DNA of 64,000 nt from Bacteroidales bacterium (GCA_035647615.1 DASRND010000002.1:1-64000), one strand, 5' to 3'. Positions 1 to 9,102 are shown, numbered from the stretch's first letter. A program made the numbers and translations. The notes: generated by a model not told the origin, from the letters alone.

Positions 1-20
1 GTCTTCACTTGTGTGAAGAC
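1..20. other. Short perfect hairpin at window start
   Basis: An 8-bp perfect inverted repeat (GTCTTCAC / GTGAAGAC) with a 4-nt loop lies at the very edge of the window, 70 bp beyond the stop of the minus-strand DUF1573 gene. There is no U-tract on either side, so it is not a standard terminator. It may belong to an element that continues outside the window. Confidence 0.3.
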
Positions 21-89
21 CGGGACAAATTTCAGCATTTTATTACGCTTGCAAGCGGATGTAAGAAAAACTAATATCCGCAAGTGGTA

Positions 90-542
90 TTAATTGCCAC
101 CCATTGGCTTTGCGTTTTCAGGAGGCGTTGTTTGTTCGGGCTGCATCACCTGACCGGTGACACGCAATACCACGTTAGAACTCTTGGCATTGCTCTGTAC
201 GGTAACTGTTTTGTTGATTTTACCGATGCGGTTGGTTTTGTATTCCACGTTGATAATGCCGGTTTGGCCGGGAAGGATCGGTTCTCTTGGCCATTTGGGC
301 ACAGTGCATCCGCAAGAAGAACGGACATTGGTGAGGATCAGCGGCTCTTTGCCCACATTGGTAAAGGTAAACTCGCAGTTGCCGTCGCCATTATAAGGAA
401 CGGTGCCATAGTCGTGAACGTTGTTTTCAAACTCAATTTCAGGTGCATTCGGGTTTTCTTGCGGTGCAGCCTGATCCGGTGCCTGCGCCATCGCGAAAGC
501 GGCAAACATCAGCATTGTGAACATTAAAGCGATCTTTTTCAT
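90..542 (-). CDS. DUF1573 domain secreted protein
   Basis: A 150-residue protein. The first ~20 residues are a signal peptide (MKK, hydrophobic core, AMAQ end), followed by a short Pro/Asn-rich linker and one DUF1573 domain at about residues 35-135. The family hallmark Cys-Gly-Cys motif (SSCGCTVPKWP) is present, as is the usual phrase in which a positional difference is carried by 'F.NVGKEPLIL'. DUF1573 proteins are very common in Bacteroidota and are exported beta-sandwich (ASH/Ig-like) proteins; their biochemical role is not known. A TAnnTTTG element lies about 60 bp upstream of the start. The gene stands alone and is divergent from the Omp85 porin at 776. Confidence 0.9.
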   Translation of the reverse strand: MKKIALMFTMLMFAAFAMAQAPDQAAPQENPNAPEIEFENNVHDYGTVPYNGDGNCEFTFTNVGKEPLILTNVRSSCGCTVPKWPREPILPGQTGIINVEYKTNRIGKINKTVTVQSNAKSSNVVLRVTGQVMQPEQTTPPENAKPMGGN

Positions 543-602
543 GTGTTTGTTGGATTTATGTTATTGACTGTTATTAAAATTTCTTTTTCAAAACTATGCT
601 GA

Positions 603-610
603 CAAAAATA
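603..610 (-). promoter_or_regulatory. Bacteroidota -7 element for DUF1573 gene
   Basis: TATTTTTG on the minus strand matches TAnnTTTG, about 60 bp upstream of the start at 542. No convincing -33 TTTG was seen. Confidence 0.45.
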
Positions 611-742
611 GGAAAGATTAACCGGCTCTCCGAAAATTATCATTTTATTTATTTAATAAAACAAAAATACCTTTCGTGTAATCTGAATATCATCACATTA
701 AAGCCGTTTTTTCTTTGTTAACGAAATGTAAACTAAACATAC

Positions 743-750
743 TATTTTTG
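743..750 (+). promoter_or_regulatory. Bacteroidota -7 element for Omp85 gene
   Basis: TATTTTTG matches TAnnTTTG 26 bp upstream of the ATG at 776. A TTTG at 714-717 is a possible -33 element, though the 25-bp spacing is a little long. Confidence 0.5.
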
Positions 751-775
751 GCGCCATCAATCAAAACCAGACTTT

Positions 776-2158
776 ATGTCGAATATGCAGATAAAAAGAA
801 TAAATGTTTTAATAACAATTTTATTGTCTTTAATAGCGGTTACTGCAAATGGGCAGAAAAGCATTGCCGATACTACCGTGATGCAGGATAAAGTAAAAAC
901 CGGCTGGAACTTTGGCTTGCTGCCGGCCATCTCCTGGGACAACGACCTGGGCTTTCAGTATGGCGGCCTGATCAATCTTTATCATTACGGCGACGGAGCT
1001 CGCTATCCACTCTACAACCATTCTATTTACTTGGAAGTGTCGGCATATACCCGTGGCAGTGGCATTTACCGAATGATGTACGACAGCGACCAACTGATAA
1101 AAGGCATTGGTCTCACCATCGACGTGAGTTATCTTCCCAACCAGGCCTACAATTTTTATGGCTGGAATGGCTACGAAGCGGCCTATCAGCCGGAGTGGGA
1201 AGATGATGGAGAGCCTGCCGAAATTTACCGGTCGCGTGTATTTTATCGTTATGACAATCGCATGTTTCGTTTCAAAACAGACGTAAACGGGAAACTATCC
1301 GGGAAGTTCCGTTGGCTGGCAGGCCTGCAGTATTACCATTTCGATATTGCAACAGTTGATGTAGATAAGCTCAACAAAGGCAAAAACGATGACGATAGAC
1401 TTCCGCCCACCAGCGAGCAACCCGGACTTTACGATAAATATGTCGATTGGGGATTGATCCCTTTCGACGAAGCTACGGGCGGCAGCCTTGCGCTACTCAA
1501 GGGCGGCGTGATGTACGACAGCCGCGACAACAAACCCAACCCCATGCGCGGCATTTGGAGTGAAGCTGCAATCGAAGTTGCGCCCAAAGCACTGGGGACC
1601 ATCAGTAAGGGTTATGCTAAACTTAGCATCACGCATCGCCAGTATTTTACAATTATTCCGCGCCAGCTCGCTTTCGCTGCCAGAGTATCCATGCAAACCA
1701 CCGTGGCCGGACATACACCTTTTTATATGCAGCCGCTCATCATCACTTCGCTGCTGCGTGGCGCCACCGAAGAAGGGTTGGGAGGAGTGCGCAACCTGCG
1801 CGGCGCACCCCGCAACCGCGTGGTGGGAGATGGAATTGCATATGGAAATTTTGAGCTGCGTTGGAAAGCGCTAAGAGCCACGTTCTGGAATCAAAACTTT
1901 TACCTGGGCGTCAATGCTTTTGCCGACGCTGGGCAGGTAATCAAGAAAATAGATATCCGGGAACACGTGGAATCGCTGAAATTCCCCGATCAGGATGATT
2001 ATTTCGATTTTGGGGCTGAGGGGTTGCATGTTACGTATGGCCTGGGAATCCGCATCGCTATGAATCAAAACTTTATCGTTGCCGCCGATTATGGCATCGC
2101 CGTCGATAAACGCGATGGCACAAGCGGTTTCTACATCGGGCTGAACTATTTGTTTTAA
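776..2158 (+). CDS. Omp85 (BamA/TamA-type) outer-membrane barrel protein
   Basis: A 460-residue protein. An N-terminal signal peptide (residues 1 to ~27, ending in NGQ) is followed directly by beta-barrel sequence of the bacterial surface antigen (Omp85/D15) type. No room remains for POTRA domains, so this is the short barrel-only form common in Bacteroidota. Signs of the barrel are alternating aromatic/polar strands, the phrase GGVMYDSRDNKPNP.G (the conserved entry to the barrel), a Gly/Arg-rich loop (LRGAPRNR) and a C-terminal Phe that serves as the BAM recognition signal. It presumably acts as an outer-membrane pore or protein/lipid transport barrel; no substrate can be inferred. A second in-frame ATG at 785 is a possible alternative start. 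Confidence 0.85.
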   Translation: MSNMQIKRINVLITILLSLIAVTANGQKSIADTTVMQDKVKTGWNFGLLPAISWDNDLGFQYGGLINLYHYGDGARYPLYNHSIYLEVSAYTRGSGIYRMMYDSDQLIKGIGLTIDVSYLPNQAYNFYGWNGYEAAYQPEWEDDGEPAEIYRSRVFYRYDNRMFRFKTDVNGKLSGKFRWLAGLQYYHFDIATVDVDKLNKGKNDDDRLPPTSEQPGLYDKYVDWGLIPFDEATGGSLALLKGGVMYDSRDNKPNPMRGIWSEAAIEVAPKALGTISKGYAKLSITHRQYFTIIPRQLAFAARVSMQTTVAGHTPFYMQPLIITSLLRGATEEGLGGVRNLRGAPRNRVVGDGIAYGNFELRWKALRATFWNQNFYLGVNAFADAGQVIKKIDIREHVESLKFPDQDDYFDFGAEGLHVTYGLGIRIAMNQNFIVAADYGIAVDKRDGTSGFYIGLNYLF

Positions 2159-2283
2159 ACAAATTTCAAACACGCACAACGGTTTGGATTTTTTGAATTT
2201 TGATCGTTGAGATTTATTTGGAATTGTTTACTCCGACTACTGGCGAATGCTTTATTGTCTTGTGGAATTTTTCCTTCTGGACG

Positions 2284-2432
2284 TTTGGACGAGGCTTCGG
2301 TGGCTGTGGTGGCTGTGGTGGCTGAGCTTGTCGAAGCCAGCTTGTCGAAGTCCTCGTCCACATTATTCTTACAGGCTTTGCCAGCTGAAGCAAATGGATA
2401 ATGCAAGCAGGCAAAGCCTGCAAAAATAGATA
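2284..2432. repeat. Interspersed palindromic repeat, copy A
   Basis: This non-coding element begins TTTGGACGAGGC and contains the inverted partner TCCTCGTCCA at 2351-2360, tandem GGTGGCTGT units and the motif GAGCTTGTCGAAG. It ends in paired AGGCTTTGCC / GGCAAAGCCTG arms. Related copies lie near 6671, 15593 and 23910. It looks like a family of non-autonomous REP-like elements. Confidence 0.6.
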
Positions 2433-2447
2433 CAGCTTAGGTTGAGT

Positions 2448-2495
2448 TGGTTGAGCGTCGGCTGGTGAGCGGAGCCGAACCAAGTCGAAACCAGC
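2448..2495 (+). repeat. 48-bp perfect direct repeat, copy 1 (upstream of htrA)
   Basis: This is identical over 48 bp to 3584-3631. It contains the GGTGAGCGGAGCCGAACC motif, and a degenerate third unit (GGTGAGCGGAGTCGAACC) follows at about 2503-2520. Together with copy 2 it brackets the HtrA-type protease gene. Confidence 0.85.
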
Positions 2496-2588
2496 GTTGG
2501 TTGGTGAGCGGAGTCGAACCAAGGAGTGGCAGTTGCTATATTGTCTTTTGGATTTTGTTAAAGTAATTTCATTAAAAGTAGAAATAGT

Positions 2589-3569
2589 ATGTTCAAAACA
2601 AAAAACACCTCCTCTGATAAAAATGACCAGTCGCTGCTGGATAGTTATTCGCAAACCATTGTCGGCGTTGCACGTCGCGCTTCGGGATCGGTGGTCAACA
2701 TTCGCATCACCAAAGAAAATATGCCACAGCCTGCCAACGCACCTCAGCCTTTTGGGGCGGGATCAGGTTTTGCAATAGCCGAAAAGGGAATCATCCTCAC
2801 CAACCATCATGTGATACACCAGCACAAAGAATTGATGGTGACGCTACCTTCGGGCAAAATGCTTCGCCCGACGGTGATAGGCGTCGATGCAGCCACAGAC
2901 CTGGCAGTTTTGAAAATTGACGACAATAGCCTGCCACCGTTATCCTTTGCTGATTCCGACAAACTGCAGCCCGGGCAAATCGCCATAGCAATTGGCAATC
3001 CGCTGGGCTTTCAGCATACGGTGACGGCGGGCGTGGTGAGCGCGCTGGGACGCAGCCTGCGCTCGCAAAGCGGCCGCATGATCGATGATATCATACAAAC
3101 CGACGCAGCCCTGAATCCCGGCAGCTCCGGCGGCCCATTGATGGACTCTGCCGGAAATGTGATTGGTGTCAACACAGCCATCATCAAACAGGCCCAGGGC
3201 ATCTGCTTTGCCGTTTCTTCCAACATGGCCAAATACATTTCCGAAACCCTAATCAACGATGGGAAAATTCGCCGCGCCTGGCTGGGTATCACAGCTCAAA
3301 CCATCAGACTGCAACCGGAAATGATCAAAACACATGTTTTGAAGCAAAACTCGGCAGTATATGTTTCGGCAGTAAGCCAAGTGCCGGGTATCGACAACAG
3401 CGGGCTGCATAAAGGCGACCTACTGGTGGCAATCGACAGCCGGGCGATATCCTCCATCGACGATCTGCACAAAGCACTCACAAAGGAAACTATCGGAAAA
3501 CCTTTATCAGCAACGCTGCTGCGCAACAACCAACTGATAGAGCAAAAGCTGGTGCCAGCGGAAATGTAA
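2589..3569 (+). CDS. HtrA/Deg-family serine protease with one PDZ domain
   Basis: A 326-residue protein made of an S1C trypsin-like domain (about residues 20-225) and a single PDZ domain (about 230-320). The catalytic triad is visible: His74 (TNHHVI), Asp104 (ATDLAVLKI) and Ser180 (NPGSSGGPL). HtrA proteins degrade or refold damaged proteins and are normally periplasmic. Unusually, no signal peptide or N-terminal membrane segment is visible: the N-terminus is short and polar (MFKTKNTSSDKND). It could therefore be cytoplasmic, or the true start could differ, although no better upstream ATG with a signal sequence is seen. The gene sits alone between near-identical repeats at 2210-2495 and 3584-3692. 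Confidence 0.9.
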   Translation: MFKTKNTSSDKNDQSLLDSYSQTIVGVARRASGSVVNIRITKENMPQPANAPQPFGAGSGFAIAEKGIILTNHHVIHQHKELMVTLPSGKMLRPTVIGVDAATDLAVLKIDDNSLPPLSFADSDKLQPGQIAIAIGNPLGFQHTVTAGVVSALGRSLRSQSGRMIDDIIQTDAALNPGSSGGPLMDSAGNVIGVNTAIIKQAQGICFAVSSNMAKYISETLINDGKIRRAWLGITAQTIRLQPEMIKTHVLKQNSAVYVSAVSQVPGIDNSGLHKGDLLVAIDSRAISSIDDLHKALTKETIGKPLSATLLRNNQLIEQKLVPAEM

Positions 3570-3583
3570 GTGGAAGGTTGAGG

Positions 3584-3631
3584 TGGTTGAGCGTCGGCTG
3601 GTGAGCGGAGCCGAACCAAGTCGAAACCAGC
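3584..3631 (+). repeat. 48-bp perfect direct repeat, copy 2 (downstream of htrA)
   Basis: Identical to 2448-2495. It is followed at 3646-3692 by a second repeated segment (ATTTATTTGGAACTGTTTAC...) that matches 2211-2255 with a few changes. The same two blocks therefore occur on both sides of the protease gene, but in different order. Confidence 0.85.
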
Positions 3632-3645
3632 CTAAGCCGAACGAG

Positions 3646-3692
3646 GATTTATTTGGAACTGTTTACTCCGACTACTGGCGGATGCTTTATTG
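3646..3692 (+). repeat. ~47-bp repeat shared with 2211-2255
   Basis: The sequence GATTTATTTGGAA.TGTTTA followed by CTCCGACTACTGGCG.ATGC and TTTATTG occurs here and at about 2211-2255, differing at only a few bases. It is non-coding and lies just before the convergent S9 peptidase stop. Confidence 0.7.
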
Positions 3693-3708
3693 GCTTTTTA
3701 AAATTTTA

Positions 3709-6519
3709 TTATTCCTCTTCCAACTCGTATCCTCTTTCGGTAGCCTTGTCGATGGCGGGCACGCCGTCTTTCATCCACACAGGTTCCGGCGCATCTTTTA
3801 GGTAGTGATCGAAAAACTGCATCATTCGTATGCTAAGATCTACACGATTGGGCCAACGGGTGAGATTGTGCTCTTCGTCGTTGTAGGTAAGCATCCACAC
3901 AGGTTTTTGCAGTCGCCGTAAGGCCATAAACATTTCGATGCCCTGATACCACGGCACGGCACCGTCGTTATCGTTGTGCATGATGAGCAGCGGCGTTTCT
4001 ACTTTATCAGCAAAAAACAGAGGGGAATTTTCTATGTATCGTAATGGCATTTCCCAAAGTGAACCGCCCAGCCGGCTTTGCGTTTTTTCATACAGAAACA
4101 TTCGGCTCATGCCACTACCCCAGCGTATGCCGCCATAAGCACTCGCCATGTTGCTCACCGGAGCGCCCGCCATAGCAGCAGCATACAGGTTAGTTTGCGT
4201 CACCAGATAAGCCACCTGATAGCCGCCCCAACTCTGACCCTGGATGCCCATTCTATTGCGGTCGATGTAGGGAAATTGTCCAGCCATTGCCAACGTGCCG
4301 CTCACGATAGCATTTTCGGCACTTTGGCCCGGAAACCCGGTTGTGTAGGGAATGTCGGGTACAAAAACCACGTAGCCATTGCTCACGCACCATGCCGGAT
4401 TGATAATAGAGCGGCTTGGAGTGACGTGATAAAAGCGATGAAAGTTGTCGGCATTGCGCTCGTAGAAATATGCCAACATCGGATATTTTGTGGAAGCATC
4501 CAGGTTTTCCGGGGTGTAAAGCAGGCCTTCGAGGGAATCACCATTGGCGGAGATCCACTGCACCTGCTGCACATCGCCCCAGCGCCAAGGTGCACGCTGA
4601 CTATCGAGGTGGGAAATCCGCACAGGATTCTCAAAGTTTTCGTCACTGTAATAAAGATCGGGATAGAGATCGAAATCCGATTTCCGCCAGATCAGCGTTT
4701 TGGCATCGCGAGCCTGGCTCAGGTCGTCGAAGCTATACGGCTGCATAATCAGCTTGCGGGCTGCTGCAGCTTTTTCCGCTGTAGCGGAATAAAATCCACT
4801 TGCACGGCTCTTCAGGTCAAAAGCATAAAGCATCATTTCCTTCTCAATGTAATCCTGACGCCGGTCGAGTTTCCAATATCTAAACTGCAAATTGTTGTCA
4901 CGCCCCACTCCATCGGTGATACGCACCGGCGCCTCTTTGCCACGCATATCGAAGCGCCAGATATCGTAGCGATCGTTGATGAGCACATATCGGTCATCTT
5001 TGGTAAAGCCTGCATAACCATAATTGCCCGGCAGTTGCGGCACATCGTTCAGCTCGTCGTAAAAAGCAAAAGGCAATGGTTTGGTAAGCGAACGGACCTC
5101 GTCGGTTTTCACATCGCGCAGGTACCAGGCCGAATCGGTGGGTGAATACCAAACGAAATATTTCCCTTCCGGCGAAAGCGCTACCGACGAAGAAGCTTTG
5201 GCCGTGAGCAATTTTTTGCTGCCATCGTTCACGTCGATGGTGTAAAAGTCGCGATAGAAACCATCCCACTGCGCCTCAATCCGATATGGTTTGTTAGAAT
5301 AGCCCAGCACAAAAGGCGTTTTATCTTTTCCCGGAGTTGCTACATCCTGCACCAGCTCATCTGCGAGCTGCACCATGCGCCGGCCATCGGGATGCCACAC
5401 AGCCAGGTAGCTGCGTTTGCGCTCATTGTCGACCATTTTCTTTTGCTGGGGCTGGATATAGTCGTCGCGCCAGTTCCAAACATCTACCAAAACTTTTTCG
5501 TCTTTGGGGACCGTATCTTTTGGCTCCGGCTCGTTTCGGGGAGCCGTACCGAAATAAAGCTGCGCTCCGTCACGCGTAAAAGTAGGCGCACGGTGCTCGC
5601 TCACACGCCATCCGGCAGTCAATCCGTCGGCAGCGCTATCTACAATGATGGCAGCCAGCGCTTTTTCTTTCTGCCAATATGCGAGGTCGAAATTTTTAGT
5701 TTTGGATGTGTCAGCCGAATAAACAAAAGCGAGTTGGTCTCCCTGCTCATCCACGGCCAACTGTCGCGCAAAACCTTGGCTGTTAAATAAGGTATCTGCA
5801 ATTGCCAATTTTGGGTCGAACCTGAACACGCGCGTGCTGTCGATAGAATCGCTGGTGCAGGTAATGAAAGCAATCAGTTGTTCATTTCGCGAAAGCGAAT
5901 AATCCGTCACATCTTCAAAACGGTACATGCTGTCGTTGGCCATATTGAGCAGTACCAGCCGCGATCCTTCGGCTTTTTTCTTTTTCTTTTTGCCACGAAC
6001 CGGCTTTTCTTTTTCGGTTTTGGCGGTATCCGATTTATCGGTTGTATCTTTTACAGGCTGCAGCTTTTCATGCAGAAAAGCCACCCAATCGCCGCCTTCC
6101 TCCGCAACTTTAAACGATTTTACCTGCGCAAACTTACGCACCGGCACTCCCGGCGCAAAGATACCCAGCGAATCTTTGGGCAAATCATCCTTCTCTTTTT
6201 TGGCCAGCTTTGCTTTGCGCAATGTATCTTCAGTAGGTTTAATTTTAAAAACAATGTATTCCGAATTTCCTGCAAACCGGGCACCATAGCCACGCGCCAC
6301 GGAATCGGTGGTTTGGCTTTTTGTATTAAAAAAATAGAGCATACCGTCGCCCTTGCCGGGATTTACTTCGTAGGTCACCCACTCTCCGTTTGGCGAGATG
6401 TTGGTTTTTTCGAGAACTTTCCACTTATCGTAAATGGTGTGATCAAGGGGTTGTTGCTGCGCATGCGCAATCATTACCAACATCGAAATAGCAAGAAAAG
6501 CAAAGGGTTTCTTAATCAT
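3709..6519 (-). CDS. Secreted S9 family prolyl oligopeptidase-type serine peptidase
   Basis: A 936-residue protein. It has a signal peptide (MIKKPFAFLAISMLVMIAHAQ), a long N-terminal beta-propeller region with many 'SPDG/SPEGKYF'-like blades, and a C-terminal alpha/beta-hydrolase domain. The nucleophile motif is GQSWGGYQ. The Asp lies in MHNDNDGAVPW and the His in NDEEHNL, completing the Ser-Asp-His triad. A Lys/Glu-rich linker (GKKKKKKAEG) interrupts the propeller. Members hydrolyse short peptides, often after Pro or in dipeptide steps, and in Bacteroidota are exported to the periplasm or cell surface. The length is typical of the large S9 form. The gene is monocistronic; a TAnnTTTG element lies about 20 bp upstream of the start. 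Confidence 0.9.
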   Translation of the reverse strand: MIKKPFAFLAISMLVMIAHAQQQPLDHTIYDKWKVLEKTNISPNGEWVTYEVNPGKGDGMLYFFNTKSQTTDSVARGYGARFAGNSEYIVFKIKPTEDTLRKAKLAKKEKDDLPKDSLGIFAPGVPVRKFAQVKSFKVAEEGGDWVAFLHEKLQPVKDTTDKSDTAKTEKEKPVRGKKKKKKAEGSRLVLLNMANDSMYRFEDVTDYSLSRNEQLIAFITCTSDSIDSTRVFRFDPKLAIADTLFNSQGFARQLAVDEQGDQLAFVYSADTSKTKNFDLAYWQKEKALAAIIVDSAADGLTAGWRVSEHRAPTFTRDGAQLYFGTAPRNEPEPKDTVPKDEKVLVDVWNWRDDYIQPQQKKMVDNERKRSYLAVWHPDGRRMVQLADELVQDVATPGKDKTPFVLGYSNKPYRIEAQWDGFYRDFYTIDVNDGSKKLLTAKASSSVALSPEGKYFVWYSPTDSAWYLRDVKTDEVRSLTKPLPFAFYDELNDVPQLPGNYGYAGFTKDDRYVLINDRYDIWRFDMRGKEAPVRITDGVGRDNNLQFRYWKLDRRQDYIEKEMMLYAFDLKSRASGFYSATAEKAAAARKLIMQPYSFDDLSQARDAKTLIWRKSDFDLYPDLYYSDENFENPVRISHLDSQRAPWRWGDVQQVQWISANGDSLEGLLYTPENLDASTKYPMLAYFYERNADNFHRFYHVTPSRSIINPAWCVSNGYVVFVPDIPYTTGFPGQSAENAIVSGTLAMAGQFPYIDRNRMGIQGQSWGGYQVAYLVTQTNLYAAAMAGAPVSNMASAYGGIRWGSGMSRMFLYEKTQSRLGGSLWEMPLRYIENSPLFFADKVETPLLIMHNDNDGAVPWYQGIEMFMALRRLQKPVWMLTYNDEEHNLTRWPNRVDLSIRMMQFFDHYLKDAPEPVWMKDGVPAIDKATERGYELEEE

Positions 6520-6539
6520 AATATTCTATATTTTGAGGC

Positions 6540-6547
6540 CAAAAATA
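6540..6547 (-). promoter_or_regulatory. -7 element for S9 peptidase gene
   Basis: TATTTTTG on the minus strand lies 21 bp upstream of the ATG at 6519, which predicts a very short 5' UTR. Confidence 0.45.
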
Positions 6548-6670
6548 ATTGAAATTTAGGAAAAACAGTAAGCCGGCTCGCTACTCAGTTAGTAAAAGTC
6601 AGATGAGTTCTGATTTTATGAATGTAGCATCATAAGTTTTCGATCTAATATTTTAATTGGTGGTTGTAAT

Positions 6671-6718
6671 AGGCACAGCCTATAAGAATAGAGTGGATGA
6701 GGCTAAGCCTCGCCCAAA
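6671..6718. repeat. Interspersed palindromic repeat, copy B (short)
   Basis: AGGCACAGCCTATAAGAATAG, then GGATGAGGCTAAGCCTCGCC: the same order of paired arms (AGGC..GCCT, then GAGGC..GCCTCG) as the copy at 15593. It lies in the otherwise empty 430-bp gap between the S9 peptidase and the debranching enzyme. Confidence 0.5.
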
Positions 6719-6881
6719 TCGCGAAACTGTGATTTGAGAACGATTAGTAAAATCCATCAAATACACTTCTGATTCACAATTGCTCCGAGCGCCAGTACTT
6801 CGTATTTTGCGCCCTGAGGCACGCGCCACGCACATCATTTGTTAATAAACCTAAAAAATTACTGTGCCAAAAGGAATTAAT

Positions 6882-6889
6882 TATCTTTG
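6882..6889 (+). promoter_or_regulatory. -7 element for glycogen debranching gene
   Basis: TATCTTTG, 61 bp upstream of the ATG at 6951. No clear -33 element. Confidence 0.45.
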
Positions 6890-6950
6890 ATTTTTCATTT
6901 TACCAACGAAAAATTAAACCCAATTTATTGATAACAAACACATTGTCATC

Positions 6951-8897
6951 ATGGCTTACATTTATTTCGATAAAGAGCAGCTGATCAACCTGGAGTATTG
7001 CCTCAAGCGGGAGTGGCTGCGCACCAACCGTGCAGGGGCTTATTCGGCGAGTACCATCGTCAACTGCAACACACGCAAATACCATGGATTGCTGGTGGTT
7101 CCGCAGCCACATTTTGGAGATACGCCGCATGTGCTGCTCTCGGCACTGCACGAAACTGTGATACAGCACGATGCCGAGTTCAACCTGGGAATTCACAAAT
7201 ACCAAAACAACGTTTACCATCCCAAAGGTCATAAATATGTTAGGGATTTTCAGGTGGATCCGGTGCCGGTAATCACCTATCGCGTCGGTGGTGTGGTGCT
7301 AATGAAGGAAATCGTGTTTTCGTCGAACGAAGAGATGGTGATGATTAAATATACGCTCAAAGAAGCACACTCTCCTACTACATTGCGGCTCACGCCATTT
7401 CTGGCTTTCCGGCAAATCCATGCACTCAGCAATGCCAATAACGATGTGCTTACAGATTATCAACCGGTGCCACACGGCGCTGCTTTTTGCATGTATCCGG
7501 GTTATTCCACATTATTTTTACAAACGTCAGTAGAAAATAAATACACACACCAGCCCGACTGGTATTACAATGTGGAATACACGCACGAAAAGCTGAGAGG
7601 GTATGACTATTTGGAAGATCTGTATGTGCCGGGGTACATGGAGTTTAAACTTAAAAAAGACGAGAGCATCGTCCTCTCGGCCAGCATCCGGCAGATAAAA
7701 CCCAAAGCTCTTGAAATGAAATTTGCTCAGGAGCTAAAAAGCCGCTCCGCCGCCACCGACTTCCGTTCGGCACTCGAAAACACCGCGCAGCAGTTTGTCA
7801 TCACCAAAAACGACAAACCCGAAATAGTGGCCGGCTACCCGTGGTACGGCTTGTTGGGGCGCGACACTTTTATGGCTTTGCCGGGCTTGCTGCTCACACG
7901 CGGCGACACCACCACTTATCTTCGCATCATCGACAATATGATTGCCCGCATGAAGGGAATTTTCTTCCCGACCGCCGTGCTCGACACACATACGGAGTAT
8001 CATTCGGTGGACACGCAGCTTTGGTTTTTCTGGGCTTTACAAAAATATGCAGCTCATACACATCAGGAGCTGAACCTTTGGCAGCAATACCAGGAGGTGA
8101 TGAAGAATATTTTGAACGCTTACGCCGAAGGAACCTGGTTCAACATACGGATGCAAAGCAATGGACTGCTCGCCGCCGGAGAAGAGGGCTATCCACTTAC
8201 GTGGATGAACGCTGTGGATGAGGGACGTCCCGTTACGCCTCGTGCCGGTAATCCTGTGGAGGTAAATGCACTGTGGTACAATGCGATAATGTTTGCTTTG
8301 GATTTGGCGAAAGCCGCCGGCGATAAACCCTTTATAAAAAAGTGGATGAACATCAGCCATCAGATTAGGATGGCTTTTGTGGAAAACTTCTGGAGTGAAG
8401 CAAACAGCTACCTGGCCGACTTCACCAGTGCTGATTTCAAAGACTTCTCGGTACGTCCTAATATGCTGCTGGCTGCAAGCCTTCCGCACTCGCCGCTCGA
8501 CGAGCTGAAGCGCAAAAAAATCCTCGATATCATCGCCCGTGAGCTACTCACCCCGCGCGGTTTGCGCACCCTCTCGCCCAAACATATTCGCTACAAAGGC
8601 GTCTATCAAGGCAACAGCCAACAACGCGACGAAGCCTGCCATCAGGGTACGGTGGTGGCGTGGCTCGCAGGACATTACGCTGAAGCCTACCTGATGCTTT
8701 ACGGAAAGAGTGGCTTGCCAGTAGTAAAAAACATTTTTAAATCTTTTGAAGAAGAAATACAGAAATCCGGATTGGGCTCCATCTCCGAATATTTTGACGG
8801 TGACCCACCCCACGATTCTGCCGGCGCAACGCACATGGCCACCGCAGTGGCCGAATTGCTGCGCATCGATCAAATGATAAGACAGGTGGAAAAGTAA
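6951..8897 (+). CDS. Glycogen debranching enzyme (amylo-alpha-1,6-glucosidase)
   Basis: A 648-residue cytoplasmic enzyme of the archaeal/bacterial GDE type. The N-terminal GDE domain (about residues 15-225) begins with the typical 'EWLRTNRAGAYSASTIVNCNTRKYHGLLV'-like block, and the C-terminal (alpha/alpha)6 GH133-type catalytic domain covers about 260-640. It contains GYPWYGLLGRDTFMALPGLL and the late motif YQGNSQQRDEACHQGTV. It hydrolyses alpha-1,6 branch points in glycogen. It is the first gene of a plus-strand cluster with a glycogen-synthase-like GT (9103) and a GH57 enzyme (10545), an arrangement often seen in Bacteroidota, so a role in storage glucan turnover is well supported. The ~200-bp gap to the next gene leaves it open whether all three are co-transcribed. 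Confidence 0.93.
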   Translation: MAYIYFDKEQLINLEYCLKREWLRTNRAGAYSASTIVNCNTRKYHGLLVVPQPHFGDTPHVLLSALHETVIQHDAEFNLGIHKYQNNVYHPKGHKYVRDFQVDPVPVITYRVGGVVLMKEIVFSSNEEMVMIKYTLKEAHSPTTLRLTPFLAFRQIHALSNANNDVLTDYQPVPHGAAFCMYPGYSTLFLQTSVENKYTHQPDWYYNVEYTHEKLRGYDYLEDLYVPGYMEFKLKKDESIVLSASIRQIKPKALEMKFAQELKSRSAATDFRSALENTAQQFVITKNDKPEIVAGYPWYGLLGRDTFMALPGLLLTRGDTTTYLRIIDNMIARMKGIFFPTAVLDTHTEYHSVDTQLWFFWALQKYAAHTHQELNLWQQYQEVMKNILNAYAEGTWFNIRMQSNGLLAAGEEGYPLTWMNAVDEGRPVTPRAGNPVEVNALWYNAIMFALDLAKAAGDKPFIKKWMNISHQIRMAFVENFWSEANSYLADFTSADFKDFSVRPNMLLAASLPHSPLDELKRKKILDIIARELLTPRGLRTLSPKHIRYKGVYQGNSQQRDEACHQGTVVAWLAGHYAEAYLMLYGKSGLPVVKNIFKSFEEEIQKSGLGSISEYFDGDPPHDSAGATHMATAVAELLRIDQMIRQVEK

Positions 8898-8899
8898 AT

Positions 8900-9090
8900 T
8901 TTAAATTATAAAACTCAAAAGACAAAGGATAAAAGACAAATAAATCTCAATATTTGAAATCCGAGAAATCGTATTTCAGAATTTACTTGAAAATTGAAAT
9001 TTGTATTTTGGGATTTTATTTGGAATCTGGAATTTGCAATTTGGAACTTCTTAATGGGTTTCAAAAGCGTAAAGTAAATGCATTAAATAA
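8900..9090. other. AT-rich degenerate repeat spacer
   Basis: A non-coding gap between the debranching enzyme and the GT gene. It consists largely of reiterated TTTGAAAT, GAAATTTG and GGAATTTGGAA words, a low-complexity pattern frequent in Bacteroidota intergenic DNA. No gene or clear terminator is seen. Confidence 0.4.
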
Positions 9091-9102
9091 GAATTATTGT
9101 TC

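Noticed and set aside
2207-2654. Several short open frames over the repeat block before htrA
   Set aside because: They encode Trp/Leu or Pro/Ala repeats created by the GGTGGCTGT tandem units and palindromes; repeat-derived, not genes.
4078-5145. Plus-strand frame of 355 codons opposite the S9 peptidase
   Set aside because: Antisense shadow: Cys/His/Ile-rich composition and no motif, over the catalytic part of a certain gene.
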